A DNA stretch of 64,000 nucleotides from Synchiropus splendidus (lineage: Eukaryota; Chordata; Actinopteri; Syngnathiformes; Callionymidae), in NCBI RefSeq assembly GCF_027744825.2, contig NC_071349.1:2418001-2482000 (forward strand), given 5' to 3'. Positions 1-12,100 of the stretch are shown here, one piece after another. A program made the position numbers and the translations under genes. The notes under the pieces were generated by a model. That model saw nothing but the letters and a program-made list of their open reading frames with translations, made no database searches and was not told where the DNA came from. Each line of letters begins with the position of its first letter. Positions within the stretch are counted from its first letter, which is position 1.

Positions 1-1948
1 TAAGCTGTTTGAAGTGTTTTTCCAAAGTTCTCAACATTTTTATGTTTGGCGTTCCGGAACCCACCTTATCTCAGCCTGAAAACGCGATTTACGCATTCTG
101 CCATAACTTTGCAGGGAATCTTCAGAACACGAAATTTTCATATCCCACTATAGCAGAAAGGGTCTTTCTAGTAGTGCCACATCAAATCTAAGCTGACTGA
201 AGTGTTTTTCGATAGTTTTCAACATTTTTATATTTGGCGTTCCTGAATCGACCTTATCTCAGGCTGAAAACACGTTTTCTGCATTGTGCCATAACTTTGC
301 AGGGAAGCTTCAAAACATGAAATTTTCAACTCCCACTACAGCAGAATGGGTCTTTCTAGTAGTTGCACGTCAAATCTAAGCTGTCTGAAGTGTTTTTCCA
401 AAGTTATCAACATTTTTATGTTTGGCATTCCAGAATCGACCTTATCTCTGGCTGAAAACGCGTTTTCTGCATTGTGCCATAACTTTGCAGGGAAACTTCA
501 GAACATGAAATTTTCACCTCCCACTATACCAGAAAGGGTCTTTCTAGTAGTTGCACATCAAATCTAAGCTGTCTGAAGTGTTTTTCCAAAGTTATCAACA
601 TTCTTATGTTTGGCGTTTCGGAATCAACCTTATCTCAGGCTGAAAACGCGTTTTCAGCATTGTGCCATCACTTTGCAGGAAAGCTGCAGAATATAAAATT
701 TTCACCTCCCACTATAGCAGAAAGGGTCTTTCTAGTAGTTGCTCATCAAATCTAAGCTGTCTGAAGTGTTTTTTCAAAGTTATCAACATTTTTATGTTTG
801 GCGTTCCGGAACCCACCTTATCTCAGGCTGAAAACGCATTTTCTGCATTGTGCCATAACTTTGCAGGGAAGCTTCAGAACATGAAATTTTAACCTCCCAT
901 TATAGCAGAAAAGGTCATTCTAGTAGTTGCACATCAAATCTAAGCTGTCTTGAAGTGTTTTTCTAAAGTTATCAACATTTTTATGTTTGGCGTTCCGGAA
1001 CCCACCTTATCTCAGTCTGAAAACGCGTTTTACATATTTTGCCATAACTTTGCAGGGAAGCTTAAGAACATGAAATTTTAACATCCCACTATAGCAGAAA
1101 TGGTCTTTCTAGTAGTTGCACATCAAATCTAAGTAGTCTGAAGTGTTTTTCCAAAGTAAACACCATTTTTATGTTTGGCGTTCCAGAAACAACCTTATCT
1201 CAGGCTGAAAACGCGTTTTGCGCAATTTGCCATAACTTTGCAGGAAAGCCTTAGAACATGAAATTTTCACCTCCCACTATAGCAGAAAGGGTATTTCTAG
1301 TAGTTGCACATCAAATCTAAGCTGTCTGAAGTGTTTTTCCAAAGTTATCAACATTTTTATTTTTGGCGATCCGGAATCGACCTTATCTCAGGCTGAAAAC
1401 GCGTTTCCTGCATTGTGGCATAACTTTGCAGGGATGCTTCAGAACATGAAATTTCCACCTCCCACTGTAGCAGAAAGGGTCTTTCTCGTAGTTGCACATC
1501 AAATCTAAGATGTCTGAAGTGTTTTTCCAAAATTATCAACATTTTTATTTTTGGCGTTCTGGAACCCACCTTATCTCAGGCTGAAAACGCATTTTCTGCA
1601 TTGTGCCATAACTTTGCAGGGCGACTTCAGAACATGAAATTTTCACGTCCAACTATAGCAGAAAGGTTCTTTTTAGTCATTGCACATCAAATCTAAGCTG
1701 TCTGAAGTGTTTTTCGAAAGTTTTCAACATTTTTATGTTTGGCGTTCCGGAATCAACCTTATCTCAAGCTGAAAACGCGTTATACGCAATTTGCCATAAC
1801 TTTGCAGGAAAGCCTCAGAACATGAAATTTTCACCTCCCACTATAGCAGAAAGGGTGTTTCTAGTAGTTGCACATCAAATCTAAGCTGTCTATAGAGTTT
1901 TTCCTGAGTTATCAACATTTTTATGTTTGGCGTTCTGAAATCAACCTC
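1..1948. repeat. Mixed, divergent satellite monomers without a clear higher-order unit
   Basis: About ten monomers beginning within a base or two of position 1. Neighbours differ from one another (for example 'ACATATTTTGCC' near 1,031, 'GCGCAATTTGCC' near 1,219, 'GGCGATCCGG' near 1,365), and I see no block repeated next to itself. One monomer near 937 has an extra T ('CTGTCTTGAAG'). Nothing but satellite is present. Confidence 0.85.
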
Positions 1949-3052
1949 ATCTCAGTCTGAAAACGAGTTTTACGCATTGTGCCATAACTTTGCAGCGAAG
2001 CTTCAGAACATGAAATTTTCACCTCCCACTATAGCAGAAAGGGTCTTTCTCGTAGTTGCACATCAAATCTAAGCTGTCTGAAGTGTTTTTCGAAAGTTTT
2101 CAACATTTTTATGTTTGGTGTTCCTGAATCGACCTTTTCTCAGGCTGAAAACACATTTTACACATTGTGCCATAACTTTGCAGGAATGCTTCAGAACATG
2201 AAATTTTCACCTCCCACTATAGCAGAAAGGGTCTTTCTAGTAGTTGCACATCAAATCTAAGCTGTCTGAAGTGTTTTTCCATAGTTATCTACATTTTGAT
2301 GTTTGGCGTTCCGGAATCGACCTTATCTGAGGCTGAAAACGCGTTTTCTGCATTGTGTAATAACTTTGCAGGGAAGCTTCAGAACATGAAATTTTCACCT
2401 CCCACTATATCAGAAAGGGTATTTCTAATAGTTGCACATCAAATCTAAGTAGTCTGAAGTGTTTTTCCAAAGTTATCAACATTCTTATGTTTGGCGTTCC
2501 GGAATCAACCTTATCTCAGACTGAAAACGTGTTTTCTGCATTGTGCCATAACTTTGCAGGGAAACTTCAGAACATGAAATTTTCACGTCCAACTATAGCA
2601 GAAAGGTTCTTTCTAGTAGTTGCACATCAATTCTAAGCTGTTTGAAGTGTTTTTCCAACGTTCCAGAAACAACCTTATCTCAGGCTGAAAACGCGTTTTT
2701 CACAATTTGCCATAACTTTGCAGGAAAGCTTCAGAACATGAAATTTTTACCTCCCACTATAGCAGAAAGGGTCTTTCTCGTAATTGCACATCAAATTTAA
2801 GCTGTCTGAAGTGTTTTTCCAAAGTTATCAACATTTTTATGTTTGGCGTTCGGGAACCCACCTTATCTCAGGCCAAAAACACGTTTTCTGCATTGTGCCA
2901 TAACTTTGCAGGGAGACTTCAGAACATGAAATTTTCTCCTCCCACGATAGCAGAAAGGGTCTTCCTAGTAGTTGCACATCAAATCTAAGCTGTCTGAAGT
3001 GTTTTTCGAAAGTTATCAACATTTTTATGTTTGGCGTTCCGGAACCCACCTT
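1949..3052. repeat. 1,104-bp tandem duplication, copy 1 (6 monomers minus 24 bp)
   Basis: From 'ATCTCAGTCTGAAAACGAG' onward this block matches the next 1,104 bp almost base for base. Its length is 6 x 188 minus 24 because one monomer carries a 24-bp deletion. Diagnostic variants inside include 'CTATATCAGAAAGGGTATT' and 'GTCCAACTATAGCAGAAAGG'. The left edge is where 'CCTCATCTCAG' (copy 1) and 'CCTTATCTCAG' (copy 2) stop matching. Confidence 0.9.
2635..2798. repeat. Shortened 164-bp monomer with 24-bp deletion
   Basis: The sequence runs 'TTTTTCCAACGTTCCAG', missing monomer bases 25-48 (the 'AGTTATC...TTTGG' stretch). The deletion point is at 2,658/2,659. The remaining monomer is normal. The same lesion at the same place in 3,739-3,902 shows that it predates the 1,104-bp duplication. 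Confidence 0.92.
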
Positions 3053-4156
3053 ATCTCAGTCTGAAAACGAGTTTTACGCATTGTGCCATAACTTTGCAGC
3101 GAAGCTTCAGAACATGAAATTTTCACCTCCCACTATAGCAGAAAGGGTCTTTCTCGTAGTTGCACATCAAATCTAAGCTGTCTGAAGTGTTTTTCGAAAG
3201 TTTTCAACATTTTTATGTTTGGTGTTCCTGAATCGACCTTTTCTCAGGCTGAAAACACATTTTACACATTGTGCCATAACTTTGCAGGAATGCTTCAGAA
3301 CATGAAATTTTCACCTCCCACTATAGCAGAAAGGGTCTTTCTAGTAGTTGCACATCAAATCTAAGCTGTCTGAAGTGTTTTTCCATAGTTATCTACATTT
3401 TGATGTTTGGCGTTCCGGAATCGACCTTATCTGAGGCTGAAAACGCGTTTTCTGCATTGTGTAATAACTTTGCAGGGAAGCTTCAGAACATGAAATTTTC
3501 ACCTCCCACTATATCAGAAAGGGTATTTCTAATAGTTGCACATCAAATCTAAGTAGTCTGAAGTGTTTTTCCAAAGTTATCAACATTCTTATGTTTGGCG
3601 TTCCGGAATCAACCTTATCTCAGACTGAAAACGTGTTTTCTGCATTGTGCCATAACTTTGCAGGGAAACTTCAGAACATGAAATTTTCACGTCCAACTAT
3701 AGCAGAAAGGTTCTTTCTAGTAGTTGCACATCAATTCTAAGCTGTTTGAAGTGTTTTTCCAACGTTCCAGAAACAACCTTATCTCAGGCTGAAAACGCGT
3801 TTTTCACAATTTGCCATAACTTTGCAGGAAAGCTTCAGAACATGAAATTTTTACCTCCCACTATAGCAGAAAGGGTCTTTCTCGTAATTGCACATCAAAT
3901 TTAAGCTGTCTGAAGTGTTTTTCCAAAGTTATCAACATTTTTATGTTTGGCGTTCTGGAACCCACCTTATCTCAGGCCAAAAACAAGTTTTCTGCATTGT
4001 GCCATAACTTTGCAGGGAGACTTCAGAACATGAAATTTTCTCCTCCCACGATAGCAGAAAGGGTCTTTCTAGTAGTTGCACATCAAATCTAAGCTGTCTG
4101 AAGTGTTTTTCGAAAGTTATCAACATTTTTATGTTTGGCGTTCCGGAACCCACCTT
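3053..4156. repeat. 1,104-bp tandem duplication, copy 2
   Basis: Second copy of the block at 1,949-3,052, offset exactly 1,104 bp and including the same 24-bp deletion. Only a handful of differences are visible, clustered in the last monomer: 'GTTCGGG' versus 'GTTCTGG', 'AACACGTT' versus 'AACAAGTT', 'TCTTCCTAG' versus 'TCTTTCTAG'. The duplication is therefore young compared with the differences between ordinary neighbouring monomers. Confidence 0.9.
3739..3902. repeat. Shortened 164-bp monomer, duplicated copy of the 24-bp deletion
   Basis: Identical deletion to 2,635-2,798 with the breakpoint at 3,762/3,763, 1,104 bp downstream of the first. It is a marker of the duplication event rather than an independent deletion. 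Confidence 0.92.
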
Positions 4157-4187
4157 ATCTCAGCCTGAAAACGCGTTTTACATATTT

Positions 4188-5318
4188 TGCCATAACTTTG
4201 CAGGGAAGCTTCAGAACATGAAATTTTAACATCCCACTATAGCAGAAAGGGTCTTTCTAGTAGTTGCACATCAAATCTAAGCTGTCTGAAGTGTTTTTCC
4301 AAAGTTGTCAACATTCTTATGTTTGGCGATCCGGAATCGACCTTATCTCAGGCTGAAAACGCGTTTCCTGCATTGTGGCATAACTTTCCACGGGAAGCTT
4401 CAGAACATGAAATTTTGACCTCCCACTATAGCAGAAAGGGTCGTTCTAGTAGTTGCACATCAAATCTAAGCTGTCTGAAATGTTTTTCCCAAAGTTATCA
4501 ACATTTTTATGTTTGGCGTTCCGGAACCCACCTTATCTCAGGCTGAAAACGTATTTTCTGCATTGTGCCATAACTTTGCAGGGAAGCTTCAGAACATGAA
4601 ATGTTCACCTCCCACGATAACAGAAAGGGTCTTTCTAGTAGTTGCACATCAAATCTACGCTGTCTGAAGTGTTTTTCGAAAGTTATCAACATTTTTATGT
4701 TTGGCGTTCCGGAACTCACCTTATCTCAGGCTGAAAACGCGTTTTCTGCATTGTGCCATAACTTTGCAGGGAAGCTTCAGAACATGAAATTTTAACCTCC
4801 CATTATAGCAGAAAAGGTCTTTCTGGTAGTTGCACATCAAATCTAAGCTATCTGAACTGTTGTTCCAAAGTTATCAACATTTTTACGTTTGGAGTTCCGG
4901 AACCCACCTTATCTCAGGACTGAAAACGCGTTTTGTGCATTGTCCCATAACTTCTCAGGGAAGCTTCAGAACATGAAATGTTCACCTCCCACTATAGCAG
5001 AAAGGGTCTTTCTAGTAGTTGAACATCAAATCTAAGCTGTCTGAAGTGTTTTTCCAAAGTTATCAAGATTTTTATGTTTGGCGTTTTGGAATCGACCTTA
5101 TCTCAGGCTGAAAACGCGTTTTACGCATTGTGCCATAACTTTGCAGGGAAGCTTCAGAAAATGAAATTTTCACTTCCCACTATAACAGAAAGTGTCTTTC
5201 TAATAGTTGCACATCAAATCTAAGCTGTCTGAATAGTTTTTCCAAAGTTATCAACATTTTTATGTTTGGCGTTCCGGAACTCACCTTATCTCAGGCTGAA
5301 AACGCGTTTTTTGCATTG
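4188..5318. repeat. 1,131-bp tandem duplication, copy 1 (6 monomers + 3 bp)
   Basis: Six monomers with three single-base insertions ('TTTCCACGGGAAG' near 4,387, an extra C in 'TTTTTCCCAAAG' near 4,488, 'CAGGACTGAAAACG' near 4,916). The block repeats immediately downstream at an offset of 1,131 bp. Its left edge is where 'ATTTTGCC' meets 'ATTGTGCC' in the second copy. Confidence 0.9.
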
Positions 5319-6449
5319 TGCCATAACTTTGCAGGGAAGCTTCAGAACATGAAATTTTAACATCCCACTATAGCAGAAAGGGTCTTTCTAGTAGTTGCAC
5401 ATCAAATCTAAGCTGTCTGAAGTGTTTTTCCAAAGTTGTCAACATTCTTATGTTTGGCGATCCGGAATCGACCTTATCTCAGGCTGAAAACGCGTTTCCT
5501 GCATTGTGGCATAACTTTCCACGGGAAGCTTCAGAACATGAAATTTTGACCTCCCACTATAGCAGAAAGGGTCGTTCTAGTAGTTGCACATCAAATCTAA
5601 GCTGTCTGAAATTTTTTTCCCAAAGTTATCAACATTTTTATGTTTGGCGTTCCGGAACCCACCTTATCTCAGGCTGAAAACGTATTTTCTGCATTGTGCC
5701 ATAACTTTGCAGGGAAGCTTCAGAACATGAAATGTTCACCTCCCACGATAACAGAAAGGGTCTTTCTAGTAGTTGCACATCAAATCTACGCTGTCTGAAG
5801 TGTTTTTCGAAAGTTATCAACATTTTTATGTTTGGCGTTCCGGAACTCACCTTATCTCAGGCTGAAAACGCGTTTTCTGCATTGTGCCATAACTTTGCAG
5901 GGAAGCTTCAGAACATGAAATTTTAACCTCCCATTATAGCAGAAAAGGTCTTTCTGGTAGTTGCACATCAAATCTAAGCTATCTGAAGTGTTGTTCCAAA
6001 GTTATCAACATTTTTACGTTTGGAGTTCCGGAACCCACCTTATCTCAGGACTGAAAACGCGTTTTGTGCATTGTCCCATAACTTCTCAGGGAAGCTTCAG
6101 AACATGAAATGTTCACCTCCCACTATAGCAGAAAGGGTCTTTCTAGTAGTTGAACATCAAATCTAAGCTGTCTGAAGTGTTTTTCCAAAGTTATCAAGAT
6201 TTTTATGTTTGGCGTTTTGGAATCGACCTTATCTCAGGCTGAAAACGCGTTTTACGCATTGTGCCATAACTTTGCAGGGAAGCTTCAGAAAATGAAATTT
6301 TCACTTCCCACTATAACAGAAAGTGTCTTTCTAATAGTTGCACATCAAATCTAAGCTGTCTGAATAGTTTTTCCAAAGTTATCAACATTTTTATGTTTGG
6401 CGTTCCGGAACTCACCTTATCTCAGGCTGAAAACGCGTTTTTTGCATTG
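5319..6449. repeat. 1,131-bp tandem duplication, copy 2
   Basis: Matches 4,188-5,318 with very few substitutions, for example 'TGAAATGTTTTT' versus 'TGAAATTTTTTT' and 'GAACTGTTGTT' versus 'GAAGTGTTGTT'. The match runs on to about 6,478 and ends at 'CAGAACATG' versus 'CAGAACTTG'. The three one-base insertions are shared. Confidence 0.9.
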
Positions 6450-7686
6450 TGCCATAACTTTGCAGGGAAGCTTCAGAACTTGAAATTTTAACCTCCCACT
6501 GTAGCAGAAAGGGTCTTTCTAGTCGTTGTACATCAAATCTAAGCTGTCTGAAGTGTTTTTCGAAAGTTATCAACATTTTTATGTTTGGCGTTCCGGAACC
6601 CACCTTATCTCAGGCAGAAAATGCGTTTTCTGGATTGTGCCATAACTTTGAAGGAAAGCTTCAGAACATGAAAGTTTCACCTCGCACGATAGCAGAAAGG
6701 GTCTTTCTAGTAGTTGCACATCAAATATAAGCTGTCTGAAGTGTTTTTCCAAAGTGATCAACATTTTTATGTTTGGCGTTCCGGAAACGACATTATCTCG
6801 GGCTGAAAACGCGTTTTCTGCATTGTGCCATAACTTTGCAGGGAAGCTTCAGAACATGAAATTTTAACCTCCCACTGTAGCATAAAGGGTCTTTCTAGTC
6901 GTTGCACATCAAATCTAAGCTGTCTGAAGTGTTTGTCGAAAGTTATCAACATTTTTATGTTTGGCGTTCCGGAACCCACCTTATCTCAGGCTGAAAACGC
7001 GTTTTCTGCATTGTGCCATAACTTTGCAGGGAAGCTTCAGAACATGAAATTTTCAGCTCCCACTATAGCAGAAAGGGTCTTTCTAGTAGTTGCACATCAA
7101 ATATAAGTTGTCTAAAGTGTTTTTCCAAAGTTATCAACATTTTTATGTTTGGCGTTCCGGAACCCATCTTATCTCAGGCTGAAAACGCGTTTTCTGCATT
7201 GTGCCATAACTTTGCAGGGAAGCTTCAGAACATGAAATTTTCAGCTCCCACTATAGCAGAAAGGGTCTTTCTCGTAGTTGCACATCAAATCTAAGCTGTC
7301 TGATATGTTTTTTCTAAAGTTATCAACATTTTTATGTTTGGCGTTCCGGAACCCACCTTATCTCAGGCTGAAAACGCGTTTTCTGCATTGTCCCATAACT
7401 TTGCAGGGAAGCTTCAGAACATGAAATTTTCACTTCCCACTATAGCAGAAAGGGTCTTTCTAGTAGTTACACATCAAATCTAAGCTGTCTGAAATGTTTT
7501 TTCCAAAGTTATCAACATTTTTATGTTTGGCGTTCCGGAACCCACCATATCTCAGGCTGAAAACGCGTTTTCTGCATTGTGCCATAACTTTGCTGGGAAT
7601 CTTCAGAACATGAAATTTTAACCTCCCACAATAGCATAAAGGGTCTTTCTTGTAGTTGCACATCAAATCTACGCTGTCTGAAGTGG
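6450..7686. repeat. Locally homogeneous monomers, 'GGAACCCACC' subtype
   Basis: Six to seven monomers. Three neighbours between about 6,920 and 7,490 are nearly alike and keep the 14-bp palindrome intact. Unusual variants are 'CCGGAAACGACATTATCTCGG' (near 6,780) and 'CCCACAATAGCATAAAGGG' (near 7,625). Both reappear in related form near 51.5 kb and 49.4 kb, linking this block to the far right of the window. Confidence 0.85.
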
Positions 7687-8438
7687 TTTTCCAAAGTTAT
7701 CAACATTTTTATGTTTGGCGTTCCGGAACCCACCTTATCTCAGGCTGAAAACGCGTTTTCTGCATTGTGCCACAACTTTGCAGGGAAGCTTCAGAACATA
7801 AAATTTTAACCACCCACTGTAGCAGAAAGGCTCTTTCTCGTAGTTGCACATCAAATCTAAGCTGTCTGAAGTGTTTTTCCAAAGTTATCAACATTTTTAT
7901 GTTTGGCGTTCCGGAACCCACCTTATCTCAGTCTGAAAACGCGTTTTCTGCATTGTTCCTTAACTTTGCAGGGAAGCATCAGAACATGAAATTTTCAGCT
8001 CCCACTATGACAAACAGGATCTTTCTAATAGTTACACATCAAATCTAATCTGTCTGAAGTGTTTTTCGAAAGTTATCAACATTTTTATGTTTGGCGTTCC
8101 GGAACCCACCTTATCTCTGGCTGAAAACGCGTTTTCTGCATTGTGCCATAACTTTGCAGGGAAGCATCAGAACATGAAATTTTCACCTCCCACTATAGCA
8201 GAAAGGGTCTTTCTCGTAGTTGCACATCAAATCTAAGCTGTCTGAAGTGTTTTTCCAAAGATATCAACATTTTTATGATTGGCGTTCCGGAACCCACCTT
8301 TTCTCAGGCTGAAAACGCGTTTTCTGCATTGTGCCATAATTTTGCAGGGAAGCTTCAGAACATGAAATTTTCCCCTCCCACTATAGCAGAAAGGGCCTTT
8401 CTAGTAGTTGCACATCAAATCTAAGCTGTCTGAATAGT
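7687..8438. repeat. 752-bp tandem duplication, copy 1 (exactly 4 monomers)
   Basis: Four monomers, repeated at an offset of exactly 752 bp. Includes the 'GTTCCTTAACTTTGC' variant with 'CTATGACAAACAGG'. Boundary: the copies start to agree in the T-run before 'CCAAAG' (7,687 and 8,439). Confidence 0.92.
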
Positions 8439-9190
8439 TTTTCCAAAGTTATCAACATTTTTATGTTTGGCGTTCCGGAACCCACCTTATCTCAGGCTGA
8501 AAACGCGTTTTCTGCATTGTGCCACAACTTTGCAGGGAAGCTTCAGAACATAAAATTTTAACCACCCACTGTAGCAGAAAGGCTCTTTCTCGTAGTTGCA
8601 CATCAAATCTAAGCTGTCTGAAGTGTTTTTCCAAAGTTATCAACATTTTTATGTTTGGCGTTCCGGAACCCACCTTATCTCAGTCTGAAAACGCGTTTTC
8701 TGCATTGTTCCTTAACTTTGCAGGGAAGCATCAGAACATGAAATTTTCAGCTCCCACTATGACAAACAGGATCTTTCTAATAGTTACACATCAAATCTAA
8801 TCTGTCTGAAGTGTTTTTCGAAAGTTATCAACATTTTTATGTTTGGCGTTCCGGAACCCACCTTATCTCTGGCTGAAAACGCGTTTTCTGCATTGTGCCA
8901 TAACTTTGCAGGGAAGCATCAGAACATGAAATTTTCACCTCCCACTATAGCAGAAAGGGTCTTTCTCGTAGTTGCACATCAAATCTAAGCTGTCTGAAGT
9001 GTTTTTCCAAAGATATCAACATTTTTATGATTGGCGTTCCGGAACCCACCTTTTCTCAGGCTGAAAACGCGTTTTCTGCATTGTGCCATAATTTTGCAGG
9101 GAAGCTTCAGAACATGAAATTTTCCCCTCCCACTATAGCAGAAAGGGCCTTTCTAGTAGTTGCACATCAAATCTAAGCTGTCTGAATAGT
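8439..9190. repeat. 752-bp tandem duplication, copy 2
   Basis: I found no difference from 7,687-8,438 by eye. The agreement continues to 9,266, where 'TTTTCTGCATTG' becomes 'TTTTCTGTTGTG'. This is among the most recent exchanges in the left half of the array. Confidence 0.92.
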
Positions 9191-12100
9191 TTTTCCAAAG
9201 TTATCAACATTTTTATGTTTGGCGTTCCGGAACCCACCTTATCTCAGGCTGAAAACGCGTTTTCTGTTGTGTGCCATAACTTTGCAGGGCAGCTTCAGAA
9301 CATGACATTTTCACCTCCCACTATAGCAGAAAGGGTATTTCCAGTAGTTGCACATCAAATCTAAGCTGTCTGATGTGTTTTTCCAAAGTTATCAACATTT
9401 TTATGTTTGGCGTTCCGGAATCGACCTTATCTCAGGCTGAAAACGCGTTTTACGCCTTTTGCATAAATTTGCACGGAAGCTTCAGAACATGGAATTTTCA
9501 CTACCAACTATAGCAGAAAGGGTCTTACTAGTATTTGCACATCAACTCTAAGCTGTCTGAAGTGTTTTTCCAAAGTTATCAACATTTTTATGTTTGGCGT
9601 TCCGGAACCCACCTTATGTCAGGCTGAAAACGCGTTTTCTGCATTGTTCCTTAACTTTGCAGGGAAGCTACAGAACATGAAATTTTCAACTCCCACTATA
9701 ACCGACAGGGTCTTTGTAGTCGTTGCACATCAAATCTAAGCTGTCTGAAGTGTTTTTCGAAAGTTATCAACATTTTTATGTTTGGCGTTCCGGAACCCAC
9801 CTTGTCTCAGGCTGAAAACGTGTTTTCTGCATTGTGCCATAACTTTGAAGGAAAGCTTCAGAACATGGAATTTTCACTACCAACTATAGCAGAAAGGGTC
9901 TTACTAGTATTTGCACATCAACTCTAAGCTGTCTGAAATGTCTTTCCAAAGTTATCAACATTTTTATGTTTGGCGTTTCGGAACCCACCTTATGTCAGGA
10001 TGAAAATGCGTTTTCTGCATTGTGCCATAAATTTGCAGGGAAGCTTCAGAACATGAAATTTTCACCTGCCACTATAGCAGAAATGGTCTTTCTAGTAGTT
10101 ACACATCAAATCTAAGCTGTCTGAAGTGTTTTTCCAAAGTTGTCAACATTTTTATGTTTGATGTTCCGGAAACTACCTTTTCTCAGGCTAAAAACGCGTT
10201 TTCTGCATTGTGCCATAACTTTGCAGGGAAGCTTCAGAACATGAAATTTTCTCCTCCGACTATAAGCATAAAGGGTCTCTCTAGTAGTTGCACATCAAAT
10301 CTAACCTGTCTGAAGTGTTTTTCCAAAGTTATCAACATTTTTATGTTTGGCGTTCCGGAACCCACCTTATCTCAGGCTGAAAACGCGTTTTCTGCATTGT
10401 CCCATAACTTTGCAGGGAAGCTTCAGAACATGGAATTTTAACCTCCCACTGTAGCAGAAAGGGTCTTTCTAGTAGTTGCACATCAAATCTAAGCTGTCAG
10501 AAGTGTTTTTCCAAAGTTATCAACATTTTTATGTTTGGCGTTCCGGAACCCACCTTATGTCAGGCTGAAAACGCGTTTTCTGCATTGTTCCTTAACTTTG
10601 CAGGGAAGCTACAGAACATGAAATTTTCAACTCCCACTATAACCGACAGGGTCTTTGTAGTCGTTGCACATCAAATCTAAGCTGTCTGAAGTTTTTTTCG
10701 AAAGTTATCAACATTTTTATGTTTGGCGTTCCGGAATCGACCTTATCTCAGGCTGAAAACGCGTTTTACGCATTGTGCCATAACTTTGCAGGGAAGCTTC
10801 AGAACATGAAATGTTCGCCTCCCACGATAGCAGAAAGGGTCTTCCTAGTAGTTTCACATCAAATCTAAGCTGTCTGAAGTGTCTTTCGAAAGTTATGAAC
10901 ATTTTTAAGTTTGGCGTTCCAGAATTGACCTTATCTCAGGCTGAAAACGAGTTGTCTGCATTGTGCCATAACTTTGCATGGAAGCTTCCGAACATGAAAT
11001 TTTAACCTCCCACTATACCAGAAAGGCTCTTTCTAGTAGTTGCAGATCAAATCTAAGCTGTCTGATGTGTTTTTCCAAAGTTATCAACATTTTTATGTTT
11101 GGCGTTCCGGAATTGACCTTATCTCAGGATGAAAAATCGTTTTCTGCATTGTCTCATAACTTTGCAGGGAAGCTTCAGAACATGAAATTTTCAACTCCCA
11201 CTATACCAGAAAGGGTCTTTCTAGTAGTTGCACATCAAATCTAAGCTGTCTGAAGTGTTTTTCCAAAGTTATGAACATTTTCATGTTTGGCGTTCGGGAA
11301 TCAACCTTATCTCAGGCAGAAAAGGCGTTTTCTGCATTGTGCCATAACTTTGCAGGGAAGCTTCAGAACATGAAATTTCACCTCCCACTATAGCAGAAAG
11401 GGTATTTCTAGTAGTTGCACATCAAATCTAAGCTGTCTGAAGTGTTTTTCCAAAGTTATTAACATTTTTATGTTTGGCGTTCCGGAATCGACCTTATCTC
11501 AGGCTGAAAACGCGTTTTACGCATTGTGCCATAACTTTGCAGGGAAGCTTCAGAAAATGAAATTTTCACCTCCCACTATAGCAGAAAGGGTATTTCTAGT
11601 AGTTGCACATCAAATCTAAGCTGTCTGAAGTGTTGTTCCAAAGTTATCAACATTTTTACGTTTGGTGCTTCGGAAACCACCTTATCTCAGGCTGAAAACG
11701 CGTTTTCTGCATTGTGCCATAACTTCTCTGGGAAGCTTCAGAACATGAAATGTTCACCTCCCACTATCGCAGAGAGGGTCTTTCTAGTAGTTGCACATCA
11801 AATCTAAGCTGTCTGAAGTGTTTTTCCAAAGTTATCAACATTTTTATGTTTGGCGTTCCGGAACCCACCTTATCTCAGTCTGAAAACGCGTTTTACATAT
11901 TTTGCCATAACTTTGCAGGGAAGCTTAAGAACATGAAATTTTAACATCCCACTATAGCAGAAATGGTCTTTCTAGTAGTTGCACATCAAATCTAAGCTGT
12001 CTGAAATGTTTTTCCAAAGTTATCAACATTCTTATGTTTGGCGTTCCGGAATCGACCTTATCTCAGGCTGAAAACGCGTTTTACGCATTGTGCCATAACT

